Source: Powellomyces hirtus
Taxonomy: Eukaryota > Chytridiomycota > Chytridiomycetes > Spizellomycetales > Powellomycetaceae
Direction of reading: 5' to 3'
Assembly (NCBI GenBank): GCA_025526995.1
Contig: JAHLKG010000009.1
Coordinates: 434,001 to 498,000 of the forward strand
DNA length: 64,000 nt
How positions within the stretch are numbered: the first letter of the stretch is position 1; every line of letters begins with the position of its first letter. The notes under the pieces are model-generated. The model had not been told where the DNA came from, made no database searches, and was given only the letters and a program-made list of their open reading frames with translations. Of this stretch, positions 43,669 through 55,321 are shown piece by piece. A program made the translations under genes and the position numbers.

Positions 43669-44808
43669 GACTTGTCTAACCGGGTAAGTGCTGTTAGTAG
43701 TTGATTCCTCGATTGCTTCGCCATTAACGTCTCGCTTGGCAAAACAGTCCTGGATCTTGTGATTGGTTCGTCCGCATTGTTTGCAGAGCATAGCGCCTCC
43801 ACGTTTCGTAGGTGTTTTAGGAGTTGTTGGAGTTCTAGGGAATGCTGGTCTGCGTGCAGGAGTTCTTTGAGGTGTAGTAATCGGCGTTGGCAAGCTAGAT
43901 TTCTTCCCTGGTGTCTGCGGAGTTGCTTGCTTGGATGTTTGGCCTTTGATTGTTGATCTTCGAGGAGTAACCGGTGCGGGCTGTTGAAATGTACGTCGAG
44001 GGGTACGAGAAGGGGCTTGTTCGACGCCCGAGTAAGGATGGAATCGGGCAGGGGCCTTGGCCTGCATTCGTGCGGGAGTGGTGAGATAACCGTCGACCAG
44101 ATTGCGAGAGGCTGCTGCGTTTTGGACGCATATCATGACTAGGGGCCAGGTAACGGCTTGGCCAATGGTAAGCCTCATCATCATGAAGTTTTGCAGGGCT
44201 TGGACGAGGTAAAGGCCGTAAGTTGGGTTGCGGAGAAGTCCTGCGCAGAAGATGTCGATCATCTCGCTCTCAAGCAGAAGTCGTTTGGTAGCATTGCCAT
44301 TGGCACAAACAGCGATCGTTTCGAGATGTCGATATCGTTCTAGTTCGCGGGTGTAATCTTCAAGCGAGTTTCCGAGTGAAAGGGCCGCCATTTCTTGGTG
44401 CAGACGGTTGGTGACGTTGTGAGGCATCCAGCGTTGATAGAACTGGGTGGCCCACCAGGCGGCAACGCCTTCGGCACAAGCAGCAGGTTGAACACGGAGA
44501 TTGTTCATGATAGCGGTGTGCCAAGCAACGACTGAAGGATCCATGTTGGTGATGGCGTACTCGAAGAAGTAGTTGAACTCATTGTAGGCAATGCCGGTAT
44601 AAGCCGTGATGAAGTGGTTGCAGGCTCTGACGTTCGTAGTGACGAAGAGGTTGATCAGCTCCATATCGTGTTCGCCAGAGAAGTATGGGATCGTCTTTGT
44701 ATTGGCGACGAGAGTTGTACGTAAAGTGATGTTGCTAAGCCGATCACCATTCTGCAAAGCAGGGTCCATGGCGGGGAAAGTCCAGGCGGCAGGTCCAGGT
44801 GCAGCCAT
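43669..44808 (-). pseudogene. Gypsy-3 gag, copy 1
   Basis: Open from MAAPGPAAWTFPAMDP at 44808 through a capsid-like domain (NVRACNHFITAYTGIAYNEF), a Pro/Thr/Arg-rich linker and a CCHC knuckle (CKQCGRTNHKIQDC), ending at STYPVRQV where Copia-2 LTR 4 cuts it. It is about 85-90 percent similar by eye to the gag at 62357-63559. Pol of this copy is absent. Confidence 0.87.
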
Positions 44809-44881
44809 CGTGAATCACTGTATTTCGATCAAAAGAACAAGTAGATGAGTTTGACAGGAAAGAACGGGAGTGGTGCTACCA

Positions 44882-45310
44882 TGTGAGGAGCCTATGTTTC
44901 AAGGCGGAAGAGGTTTTTTTTATAACTTGAGTAATGGGAGACAAGCGAGAGATTTAGAAGGAAGAGAGAAGTGATATTTCGAATGAAGGGATTTGATGTG
45001 TTGATAAGGATGATGTTCTCTTTCGGGAGGTACTTTCCTTCCCTCTTTTTATATGAGATTCTCGGTCTAATGGCTTCTAGCTAACTTGTGGAGATTGGGG
45101 AGATCATCTAGAGATTCTATGGCAGTGTAGCGAGGGCAGTGCAACTGCGCAGTACTGAGACCGCGGGGTAAACTTGTGGGGAGTTCTGCTTATGAGGGAT
45201 TTGATAATCGCTTATGAGGCGCGTCTGCCTTAACTTGGGATATCCCTTTTTACTAGCCAAAAAAAAAGAAAAATAAGTAAGTATAAATATGCCGTGATGG
45301 CCATCTCACA
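44882..45310 (-). repeat. Gypsy-3 5' LTR, copy 1
   Basis: 429 bp, plus-strand view TGTGAGGAGCC...CATCTCACA. The primer site lies at 44872-44881 (minus-strand TGGTAGCACC), resembling the complement of an initiator tRNA-Met 3' end. The right flank is GCGTT. Confidence 0.85.
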
Positions 45311-45419
45311 GCGTTGATGCCATAGTTTATAGACATTGCAGTCCTTTGTTTTGCAGCTTCGGTCGCAAAAGCAGCGGCGGTGGTTTCAACATAGCCATCG
45401 ATAAATGGCAGGTTTCTGT
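45311..45419. other. short spacer between Gypsy-3 and Gypsy-2 LTRs
   Basis: 109 bp of unassigned sequence, possibly a remnant of the original target or of another element. Nothing recognisable. Confidence 0.4.
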
Positions 45420-45697
45420 TGTAACGTCAAAGGAAGCTTTGATAGTTGATAGTAATAAATAGTGTGTATTATCGTGTGTTGTAAGGTAACGAGAGCAAAA
45501 GGGCGACCAGCAGCTGACAGCTTTATATAATGCATGTCAGGGTGGTGCACATAATTTATTTGGGAGGTGCTTGATTGCCTATGAATCAGGAGTCATGTGT
45601 ATCACCGATGAACGGGTGGCCAGCCCGAACAAAAGATCGCGTATAACGTAATCAGAAAAAGAACGAGGAAGTATAAGAATATGAGGTTTCCCCGACA
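45420..45697 (-). repeat. Gypsy-2 3' LTR
   Basis: Minus-strand view TGTCGGGGAAACC...CTTTGACGTTACA; 278 bp. The purine-rich GGGTCTGAGGGAGG immediately precedes it in element sense, identifying the 3' LTR. Confidence 0.8.
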
Positions 45698-45727
45698 CCT
45701 CCCTCAGACCCTGAGGAAGCATCAACG

Positions 45728-45983
45728 ATCTGAGAGTATCTGGGTAGATAGTTGAGGAAGCTTTCAGGGTAGTTGACTAGGCAAAACAACGAAGTAACTT
45801 AATCCCGCTCTATTGGAGAAAAAGAGAAAAGTCCCACCGATATATTAAGTATGGAAGGAAAACTACTTATATCGGAGCTGATCACGTGGTTTGCACGTGA
45901 TCACGTGACTCATCATAGTGGCGTAGCATACGCCCTGCGATGGCGCAGTTGTGACTTGATGACAGAGTCTGTACATGCCAACA
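45728..45983 (-). repeat. Copia-2 B 3' LTR (254 bp subtype)
   Basis: In element sense it starts TGTTGGCATGTACAGAC and ends near CTCTCAGATCG, with the terminal CCAACA lost. It carries the CACGTG inverted repeat and TATAAG box. The polypurine tract CCCCCACT (plus view) is at 45984-45991. Confidence 0.82.
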
Positions 45984-46117
45984 CCCCCACTCAGACCTGG
46001 CAGTCTGTCAGTGAGAGAGGTGCTCTATCTACTTTTACTACACACACCCACGCACACACCCCAAACACCACCATTTATTACAGTTTTAAGAATACGAGGA
46101 ATGGCCAAGGTACATCT

Positions 46118-46682
46118 ATGAGATCCGCGCAAATGAGGCGTAAGCTCTAACTATGAGCCGGTGTAGTTGTCAGGTTCGGGCAAAGCAAAGCAGACGGCGA
46201 GAAAGACAGGACCGCCGGTAACCGCTCCTGCGACGACCACAGCTCCTGCTGTGCCATCGTCAGTGGTGCCCTCTGCGCCACAGGGAGGCGCACCCGCTGC
46301 GGGGTTGTCCCGAGCGGAGATTCGAACGATGTCGGTGGCGCATGTCCGACAGTTCCACCGCAAGGACCGTCAAGGGGTCCTTGAATGTCACATCGAGCAG
46401 GCGAAAGACCGGGTGAAAGACTGGGCGAGGTCTGGTACGCCTCTTGGTCGCGCACAGGCAACCGGGACGCTCGATGGACTGAGGTCCATACTAGAGGACC
46501 GGCGGAGCCGGAAGCTGGCGGTTGGGAAGGGCAAGGGTACAGCCCAGGTGAAGAAGGAGACTGTGGACAAGAAGTCTGCAGCGGAGGTGAAGAGGATGTG
46601 GGACATCCTGGAGCGGGAAGCTCCATATAATGATGAGGAAGAGGAGGAGGAGGAGGAGGGGGCAGCCGAGGAGTTGGAGTGA
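46118..46682 (+). CDS. antisense accessory gene of Copia-2 (element B)
   Basis: Mirror of the gene at 42732-43296: candidate exon 1 at 46118-46139, 34-nt intron 46140-46173, exon 2 at 46174-46682, TGA stop; 176 residues. It differs from the A copy by about seven residues in the 171-codon frame (for example Ala to Val, Arg to Cys, Arg to Trp, Lys to Glu), mostly explained by CpG transitions, yet no stop or frameshift has arisen. The acidic tail and basic helices are kept. The upstream leader is rich in CA and CT (about 46048-46075), as is the leader of the RING-like antisense gene at 23238. The true start is uncertain; the first ATG in the long frame is 46329. Confidence 0.55.
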
Positions 46683-46849
46683 CCATTGGGTTCTTGAAGC
46701 TGACGCTCACCCTCAAGCAATGAGGGTGATGGAGGAGGGGCAGGCCCATCCTCCTTGGGGGGCATTGCTTCGGGTTCCGCATTTGCGGTGTAGATGCCAA
46801 GGTAATCCAGTGTTGTGAGGAATGCTCCTGACATTCAGCGAGTAACACT

Positions 46850-47986
46850 TGGGTTTGGTGTGCTTCCATAGACGCGCCCTCATTGCGTATTCTCTCGTTA
46901 AATATATGAGTCCCGTTCGTAATCCTCAGGACAGTGTCCTTATGTTTCACAGTGGGAAAAGGCTTCGTAAAGATGTCCGCCAGTTGATCGTCCATATTGG
47001 TGTCGATGATTTCGATAATATGCTTTGCGAACAAATCGCGTATAGCGTGGTACCGAACGCCGATGTGTTTGGTGCGTTGGTTGATAGCCTTAGACTGAAT
47101 CAAGGCCCCGGCGCTCTGGTTATCGACATGGAGAGGGACCGGTCGAGATTTGTAATCCGGTTGAGTTCCCAACACTTCCGCCAAGAGTTGGCGTAGCCAT
47201 TTGGCTTTGTTGTGGCCGGTACTGGCAGCTATATACTCCGCTTCGGTCGTACTTTGGGCGGTGCACTTCTGCTTCCTGCTTTTCCACAGAACAGGAAACC
47301 CATTGTAAAGGGCCAAAAGACCTGTAGTGGACGTCCGGTCGGTGAGTTCTCCTGCATAATCCGCATCCGTGAATATGCGTAGGCCACACGGATCATTCTT
47401 ATCGGATGTGTACTTGAGGGCGTAATCGCGGGTACCCTTCAAATAGCGGAAAATGCGTTTAACATTGTTCCAGTCGGAGTTAGTAGGTGCGGCCACGCGG
47501 CGCGCAACGTAACCGACTGCAGTGGCGATATCCCATCGCCATGTGATGGAGGCCCAAGTGAGGACCCCCACTGCTTCCTGATACACTTTGAGATTCGTGA
47601 ATGGTGACAAATCCTCCGGTTGTTGGTTACACGCTGACACGGCGTACGGGGTGGAGACAGGATGGCAGTCGCTCATGTTAAATTGTTCAAGAGGGTCGTC
47701 AATGTACTTGACGTTTGAGATTTTGAGGGTACGAACAGGAGATTCGAAGTCATATTTGTAAACGAGACCAAGGTGACTGGTTACTTGACCTTGTTCCGTA
47801 AACTTGAACTTCGAATGTAGCTCCATTTTTGCTGTTCGCCAGAATCTCCGGATCCTTCGCTGCAATAAGCAGGTCGTCGACGAAGACAAGAATAAGGACC
47901 AAGTTGTCGTTCGACGGAGGTGTACGGTCGTCTGTTGTGTACTTGAAAAAGATACACTGGCATACAGAAACTGTTTCGTAGCCGAG
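46850..47986 (-). pseudogene. Copia-2 element B RT C-terminus and RNase H
   Basis: Same content as 41428-42560: FVDDLLIAAKD, the frameshift in the five-T run at 47826-47830, then RNase H to LADIFTKPFP. By eye it is identical to A over this span, whereas sequence below about 46,790 differs from A. Confidence 0.87.
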
Positions 47987-47991
47987 CTTTA

Positions 47992-48356
47992 TATTGGAGA
48001 TATCGGCACTTCCAGTACTTTATCGGAATTGCAGAGGATTGGCCGAATTCGATGTGGCCTCCAGTATACTTCGTAAAGGGGGTTTACAGAGCTCTTCTGT
48101 GATGCAGATGATGATGTAGCATTGTCAGATGCACGGAGATGTAATGTATGTGAATGTATTTTTTGTCTTAAAGTCTTATCGGTAATGTCTTGCTTCGAGC
48201 ATTCTAATCTGCTTTTTCTCCAATCACGTGATCACACGTGATCCAATTCAGCTCTTAGCGTTACCAGTATCACGGTCACGCGTTCTAGCCGGAGATTCCA
48301 AATTAGGATCTAATGTAAGGACTAACGTTGAGTACGCAAGGCTCAACATTCCAATA
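47992..48356 (-). mobile_element. solo Copia-1 LTR inside Copia-2 RT (element B)
   Basis: 365 bp, at exactly the mirrored site of 41058-41422 with the same target duplication (CTTTA on the plus strand at 47987-47991 and 48357-48361). It is therefore the same insertion event inherited by both elements. Confidence 0.93.
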
Positions 48357-51300
48357 CTTTAACAGTGCAGTCTTCAAGGTCTCATACCAAAGAAGAGGTG
48401 ATTGCTTCAGGCCGTAGAGAGCTTTCAGTAGCTTCAGGACCCAATCGCCTTTGGGGTGATCCGGATCTTCGAATCCCTCAAACTGCTCAATATAGATATC
48501 CTTATCAATATCACTGTTAGGGAAGGCGGTAACAGCGTCCATACTGTGGATGTCCAGCCCATGCTGGACACAATACGCCAAGAAGAGGCGTAGCGCTGTG
48601 AAGGGTAGCGTAGGTGAGTATGTATCACCAAAGTTGCGACCAGGTTGTTGAGAGAAGCCTTGAGCCACTGCTCTGGCTTTGAACTTGTTAAAGGTGCCAT
48701 CGGGATTGACCTTTGTTCGAAAGACCCATGTTGTGCCGATCACGCGCTTGTTACGTGGGCGCTTGGTGAGCTCCCATGTACCGTTGTGGACCAGGGATTG
48801 GTACTCAATGCGTGCAGCCTTAAGAAATTCCTCCTTCTGAGGGGTTTTCATCGCTTGCTTCCATGTCATGGCGTCTTCGTTGATTGTTGCTTGAGTCCGC
48901 ACGCAGGCGGCGTATGCAGCGATGGGGTCATCCCGTCGTGTGCCGACATCGTACGTGGCTACTTGATTCTCCCAGTCATCCAATGCGGTAGTATCGAGTA
49001 GTGAAAGTCGGGACTCCCAAGTAGGTTCATGATATCCCTCCCACTTAACCAAGTACTCTTTTGTGTGCACCTTACTGCGGCGCTTGTCAAGGATCACGTC
49101 CACAGCGTATTCGATGTCATCATCCTGACTCTCCTCATCTAGGAGGTCAAGATGTGCTGGATCCTGCTGATATTTGGGTTCGAGTCCCAAGTCTTCTTTG
49201 AAGATCACGTCTCGTGACACTTCGACCTTGTCAGTAACAGGATCCCATACGAGATACCCCTTGGTACCTGTGGGTTGAGCATAGCCTACCAAGTAAGCCT
49301 TCTTTGCTCGATTCCCCATTTTATCTCGTCCCTTGCTAGTTAGGACGGAATACGCCACGCAACCGATACGCCGGAGATGGGCGACATCAGGACGTCGGCC
49401 AAATAGTATTTCATGCTGCGTCTTCTTGTTGATGCGGTTGTATGTAAGGGAATGGATGTAACCAGCTGCTACCATTAGAGCAGGCCAGAACCTTCGAGGT
49501 AGTTTCGTATCCGCGAAGGTGGCGCGGACCCTGTCCAGCGCCGTGTGATGCCTTTGTTCGGCAATGCCGTTTTGCTGACTCGAATAGGCCACGGACGTTT
49601 GATGAGTGATACCATTTTTCAATAGGTACTCTAGAACCTCGCCAAAGTATTCGGTGCCTCGATCTGTACGTAGAATCTTGATTTGTCGGTCAGTCTGTTT
49701 CTCAATCCAAGCCTTGTAGATGAGAAACTTTTCGAGTATGACTGCTGAATCCTTTGAAGGAATAGGGAAAACAGTCACGTATCTGGATGTGTGTTCAATG
49801 AACTCCAGCGAATAGCGTGATCCTTCATAAACAGGGATACGAAATGGTCCCTGTAGGTCTGAATGAATCAGCTCACAGATCTCCCTGGTTTCAACATTTC
49901 CAAGGGAGAATGGAAGACGAGCGGCTTTTCCTAGCACGCAGGCTTCACAATCTTTGAAGTCGTTTAGATCCCCCACTACGGACCAACCGTCCGTAACCGA
50001 TGCCATCTTCTCCAGGACGTGTTTGCCAACGTGTCCAAGACGAGCATGGGCGAGTGTAGGAGAGACTTCAACTGTGCATACTTCTGAATCTGACCACAGA
50101 CTTTCAGACAGTAGCGTACCTTGCAGGTAATACACGTTGTTGCGGCGTACGCCTTTGGCGATATCTTTGCCGTCTCGCGTGAACATGACGTCTCCATTCG
50201 ATTTGAAGAGCACGTCAACGCCTTGATCGTTGCATTTCGCTACCGATACGAGATCTCGTCGTAGTCCTGGCACATGCAGGACTCCGCCCAACTTGAGCGG
50301 ATTCGGATAGTCGTTAACTTCTACTCGTACTGTACCTCGAACTGTAGAGGGGAGTGATGTTTTGTCAGCAAGCATAACAGCTCTGACATCACTGTACACG
50401 GTTGAGTGATCCAAGGTCTCTTTGTGAGGTGTCATGTGGTCCATAGCACCAGAGTCGATGAGGGCTTCATATGGTTGTTCTTGGCGGACCCAGACGTGTA
50501 ATGCTTCCACAGCATTTGTGCTAACAGCACCATCAGACGACTGCTTCGTCTTGTTCTTCTCCATCTCGGATTTGAACTTCTTTAACACTTCGCACTCCTG
50601 TGTCCGGTGTTTAGGGTCTCCACAGGCCCAACAACCCGACTTTTGTGATTGTTGGCCTTTGTTTGATGGAGTGGATTCCTTGTCCTTCTTGCCGTTCGTC
50701 GACTTCTCCCCGTGGTTCTTGCCACCCTTTTGTTTCTTAGAGGCGTCAGTGTGTGCGGCACCTGGTCGCGTATCCGTTGAGGTCCCGCTAGGTTTCTTAG
50801 CCATGTTGGCGGCGATCCTGGATGCAGCGGCCTGTAAACTGCTCAAATCAGTTATGTTTTCTTCATTAGCCTGAACCAAGGCCGCGAGGTCTGGTGTTAG
50901 CGCGTTGATGAAGTAATCCTGAAGGACGTAATCCGGTGTCTTCGGCAGAGAAAATGCCAGCATGTTGAACTGAGTTATGTACTCATCCATGCGGCCTTTG
51001 GGACGCAATTCCCGTAATTTCTGCAGCGAATCTCTTGTGTGGTTTCGTGGCGCGAAACGCGCCAGAAGGGCGGACCTAAGACCGGTGTTGGTTCTATCTG
51101 AATCAACGTCTTCAAAGTCATGCCACGTCGTAATTTCGTTCCTTTGACTTGGGGAGGGCGACTGCCACCAAGTGTATGCCCATCCGGTGAGTTTTGCAGC
51201 CACAAAATCTACGAGAAACTCGGGCGGAACCATTTCATACTTCACAACTGTCTCAATCTTGTCGATGAACGTTCGAAGTTTGACCATACTGGATTCTCCA

Positions 51301-52055
51301 TTGTAGGACCCAATATCTTTCAGCGTTCCATCCACAAAAGCCTTCGCACCTCGACTGTCGACGATTTTGGGTGTCACACTGTGTACGCTCGATGTCGGTG
51401 ACGTAGGGCGGCATTCGGTTGGAGAACGTTGGTATTCCTGTTGAGCTACAATGTCCTGATTGTACTCTGTCCACGGTGCAGCGAACCCGTCGTTGCGAGT
51501 GGGTGATGGTGTGCGTACGCGCCGTTGCGCCGTACGTACCTGAGGGGTGATCGGGATGTTCACATCTTGATCCATGCGCCATTTCATTTGGAGCATTTCC
51601 GTTAGTTGGGCTAGAGAATTCTCAAGCCGATCTATCCTATCCACGTCCGCCTCACGCGGGCGGACATGCACGGTGTTCGCTGATTCCCCACTTGGGAATG
51701 CCGCTGGAGTACTATAGTTGATCGTTCTGTGATCATCTGTACTGCTTGATAGGGGACGGGTATCGACCTTGCCATTGCGTCGGTCGATGTTTTGGGTACG
51801 CCCTTCCACTGCGTCGTCGCCCTCGTTGGCGTCAACACTCAAAGACGTTGGCTCTGCCAGTGTATCGTCACCGGCAGATTTCCCTCCATTGTCTGGTAAT
51901 GTCCATTCACCAGGCACTCGTGCGCTTTTCTTTGCTGCACGTTCTACGGCTCGTTGTAGCGTATTGGACCCTGGGGTCCGTCGACCCGCTAGGCGTCTTA
52001 GCATACTACGAGTGTACCGGGGGCTCGTTTCGTTGCCTACCATTTCAGGGCTCAT
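48357..52055 (-). pseudogene. Copia-2 element B gag-pol, 5' part with chromodomain
   Basis: Same 1,233-codon layout as element A: gag, knuckle, protease (DSGAMDHM), integrase with intact acidic triad, chromodomain at about 48964-49109, RT cut by the solo LTR. The first 220 residues differ from A at many sites (for example ALPLRRR-region codons, NYSTPAAF, ECRPTSPTSSV); after about plus-strand 51,060 downward they look identical. Confidence 0.9.
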
Positions 52056-52059
52056 AACC

Positions 52060-52319
52060 TGTTGGTCTGAGAGTATCTGGGTAGATAGTTGAGGAAGCTT
52101 TCAGGGTAGTTGACTGAGCAAAACAACGAAGTAACTTCATCCCGCTCTATTAGAGAAAAAGAGAAAAGTCCCCCCGATATATTAAGTATGTAAGGAAAAC
52201 TACTTATATCGGAGTTGATCACGTGGTTTGCACGTGATCGCGTGACTCATCGTAGTGGCATAGCATACACCCTGCGATGGCGCAGTTGTGACTCGATGAC
52301 AGAGTCTGTACACGCAACA
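52060..52319 (-). repeat. Copia-2 B 5' LTR (260 bp)
   Basis: In element sense TGTTGCGTGTACAGAC...CAGACCAACA followed by the primer site GGTTATGAGCCCTG (plus view CATAACC at 52053-52059). It differs from the B 3' LTR at many CpG sites and in its first bases. Confidence 0.87.
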
Positions 52320-52922
52320 GGCTTCGAACTTGTTTTGTCGCCAGGCCTTGTTGAATTGCTTAGATGTAACTTCGATCATTTGGATATTGAGATGAGCAGC
52401 AGCTTTGGCGAATACAGATTGTTTCGTAGATGGACTAGTGTCAAAATGAGGGAGACAATCCCTAGGGAGAAAGTCTAAGGGCTGTCATTTTCGTGATGTT
52501 CGTTTGCATTTGATGGTAAGGGAGAGAGATGCGTTTGGTATCTGTGAATGATTAGTAAAACGGAGAATAGGTTGTTTTTCGTATAAGTATTGTTCAGCAT
52601 GAGTAAAGAGATTCCAGAAAGGTGTTCCAATGATCGCATCGTATATGAGGTCGCCAACAAGCCATGGGAGTTGTCCGACAAGAAAAGGCACACGGAATCC
52701 GATGTTCCAAAGTTCTAGTGGTTCAGAGACAACGGTGTCTAGGAGCATATGAGATTTTTTGTTGGCCAGAGTTATTTGTTGTGGTTCGGTAGGCCTAGTT
52801 TCGAACTTATGCTTTTTGACGAAGGTCTTGTTGAGAAACATTCCCGTTGCTCCGCTATCGAATACTACTTGGGCAAATTTCTTTCCAATACGACAATGTG
52901 CAATCCATAATCCGGTGACCAA
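52320..52922 (-). pseudogene. Gypsy-2 protease region
   Basis: An open frame 52485-52922 encodes a retropepsin-like domain: VVFDSGATGMFLNKTFVKK with the DSG active site and, later, DAIIGTPFW matching the IIG flap-closing motif. It stops at 52485 with about 165 bp of unassigned sequence before Copia-2 B. RT should follow and is missing. Confidence 0.75.
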
Positions 52923-53131
52923 AGGTTTCCACGCATCTTGAACGGTAGGTAGATATGGAGGCCGAACAGAGCTACCGATGGGCTCTAACGACTGTTGAGA
53001 AAACCCACTTGTCGTTGTTGAGCATTAGCGATATCAACTGCGCTTTGAATGGCTGCTTGCACTTGCGGCGTAACAATTTGGTTTGACTGATTCTGCATCG
53101 TGTTGTCATTCGTCATTCCTTGTGCTTGGTT

Positions 53132-54333
53132 TTAATTGGATTGGCCACGACCGCCTCGGCCGCGACCGTTTCCACGGCCTCGTTGTCCAGAGCCACCGCG
53201 TCGATTACCACATTGTTGATTTCCGGTATTGTACCAGCAGTCAGCGGACCAATGTCCCATACGATTACAAATTGGGCAAGGAGTTGTTGGTAGTCCTTGA
53301 CGTCGTTGACCGCGGCCTCTCGATTGGTAACCTTGTTTAGGAGAAGTGTACGGTGGCCTATAGGTAATGAGGTTGCGGCTAACGCCAGGTGGATATGGGA
53401 TGAGGTGGAGATTGTTAAAGTTGTCCATGTGGTTATCGTTGTCGTGATCTATTCCGATTAGTCAGGGGTTGGAATAAGGACCATATCGTTGTTGGCCGTC
53501 TCGACCGCCTCGGCCACGACCGCTTCCACAACTGCGACCGGATCCGCCGCGCCCACGAGAGGACGTGTTGAGAGGATTATTGTCGGAAAATCCATGAATG
53601 ACAAAAGCTTGTCGAGCAGCTTCTATGGCTTGCTGAATGGTAATGGGTGCAGCAGCCGCGGCGGCGAGGTTTTGGTTGATTTCGAAAGTATTAATCGCAT
53701 TGTATAAATAATGACCGATGATGTGATTTTTAAGGAGATCTGCTTTAAAAATACGAATAATATCAGTAGCAGGAATAGTAGCTTGTGTAGGATCGAGACG
53801 CAAAGCAGCATCAAGCTCATGACATTCATCTTGGAACTTCGTGACAAATTCTTCGAGTGAATTCCGAGTTCGATTGCATTGCGGAGATTGCGAGGGAAGA
53901 ATTCGGTAATGAGGGCTGTTTGGAAGGCTGCCCATGTGGCAGGTGGTCCTGCGGCAGAAGTCGTGTTGTACCACTCGAGAGCAGTACCCTTGAGATAGGA
54001 TTGGAGTGTGCCAATGTAATCGGCCATGGGCAATGGTACGGCAGGAACTGCGGGAACAGGAGGAGGACCGACAACCGCAGGAATGGCAGGAGTAGCAAGA
54101 GCCCAATAAAAGTTACTGTGGGAAGTCAAAAACTCCTCTATCTTCTTAGCAGACTTGGTGCCATCGTATTCAGAGAGCTTGGCCTTTTGTGTGTTGAGAA
54201 GGGTCTTAGCTCGGTTGGGGCAAGCGGGAACTGCAGCAGCAACAACAGGAGCAGCGGCGATAACACTGGCAGTGATGGCAGCGACGATAGCAGCTTGTTG
54301 AGCGGCGATGAGTGCAGGGGGCATGTTGTTCAA
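53132..54333 (-). pseudogene. Gypsy-2 gag, frame-broken
   Basis: Starts MNNMPPALIAAQQAAIVAA at 54333, Ala/Pro-rich, with the capsid motif KIEEFLTSHSNFY...GTALEWYNTT. The frame shifts near 53,880 into RNSLEEFVTKFQDECHELD. A Gly/Arg-rich segment and a stop at 53462 follow, then a separate frame (53132-53428) with CCHC knuckle CPICNRMGHWSADC and an RG-rich tail. At least one frameshift and one stop separate the pieces. Confidence 0.8.
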
Positions 54334-54383
54334 TTGGAGTGATCGTGGTTGATGGTGCTAGTGTGGGTGGGGTGGTGCTACGA

Positions 54384-54661
54384 TGTAACGTCAAAGGAAG
54401 CTTTGATAGTTGATAGTAATAAATAGTGTGTATTATCGTGTGTTGTAAAGTAACGAGAGCAGAAGGGCGACCAGCGGCTGACAGCTTTATATAATGCTTG
54501 TCAGAGTGGCGCACATAATTTATCCGGGAGGCGCTTTATTGCCTATGAATCAGGAGTCATGTGTATCACCAATGAACGGGCAGCCAGCCCGAACAAAAGA
54601 TCGTGTATAACGTAATCAGAAAAAGAACGAGGAAGTGTAAGAATATGAGGTTTCCCCGACA
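54384..54661 (-). repeat. Gypsy-2 5' LTR
   Basis: 278 bp, plus view TGTAACGTC...TTTCCCCGACA. The minus-strand primer site TCGTAGCACC at 54374-54383 is one base off the Gypsy-3 site. Inserted at GCCGC in Gypsy-1 copy 2. Confidence 0.85.
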
Positions 54662-55321
54662 GCCGCAGAACTCGACTTTGTCAACCGTCCATTGACATTT
54701 GCTGGGTTTGACGTGAAGGCGATGTTCCGCCAGGGTCTTGAGGATCTTGTCGACGTGCTGAATGTGCGAATTCATGTCGGTGCTGAATATGAGAATATCG
54801 TCGAGGTATGAGATCACGTAAGCGTCGTACTTGTCGCCCAAGAGTTTGTTGGTTAGTCGCTGGAATGTAGCAGGTGCATTAGTCAAGCCGAAAGGTAGAA
54901 CATTGTATTCGAAATGCCCAAAACGTGTTCGGAATGCTGTTTTCTCCCTATCTTCCGGTCGAATCATGATGCAGTGATACGTGTCGCGGATGTTGATCGC
55001 GGTAAATACCCGCATGTTGACAAGCCTGTCACGCAGTTCCGAGAGGTTCGGAAGTGGCCTGGCATCCTTGTGGGTCATCTTGTTCAGTGCCCGGTAGTCA
55101 ATGCAGCAGCGTAAGCCGCCGTCCTTCTTTGGGGCAAATAGGACGGGGGCATCCCACGGGCTGCGAGAGTGTGAGATCCAACCCTTGTCCATTAAGCGCT
55201 GCATCTGCTGGCCGAGCTCGTCCAATTCGTCCGGGCTCAGATGCCGGAGTGGCTGCATCATGGGCTTCGAGCCGGGTTTGAGCCGAATGGTGAAATTGTC
55301 CTCGCCTCGATCCGGAGGCAT
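54662..55321 (-). pseudogene. Gypsy-1 RT, copy 2
   Basis: MPPDRGEDNFTIRLKPGSK, LLFAPKKDG-type palm, VLPFGLTNAPATFQ, and catalytic YLDDILIFS intact, through VDKVEFCG where the Gypsy-2 LTR begins. An in-frame TAG separates it from the preceding segment (TLFTK then SGMPPDR). Confidence 0.88.

Larger units (their letters stand above)
45728..52319 (-). mobile_element. Copia-2 element B, inverted near-copy of element A
   Basis: Positions of B equal 89414 minus positions of A over the whole stretch 37359-43296 (gag start, embedded solo LTR and antisense gene all fit), so no net indel separates them. LTRs are 45728-45983 (its outer end is damaged, AACGATCTGAG instead of TGTTGGTCTGAG) and 52060-52319. 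B shares with A the embedded Copia-1 LTR, the A5 frameshift and the DSGAMDHM protease change. Its LTRs are of the longer subtype. Confidence 0.9.
45420..54661 (-). mobile_element. Gypsy-2 element, pol deleted, containing inverted Copia-2 B
   Basis: The 5' LTR is 54384-54661 and the 3' LTR 45420-45697 (both 278 bp, minus orientation). Between them are gag and protease (52320-54333), then Copia-2 B, then a 30-bp remnant ending in a purine-rich AGGGAGG tract. RT, RNase H and integrase are missing. External flanks (TCTGT left, GCCGC right) do not form a target duplication, so the two ends may not derive from one insertion. It sits inside the RT of Gypsy-1 copy 2. Confidence 0.65.
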
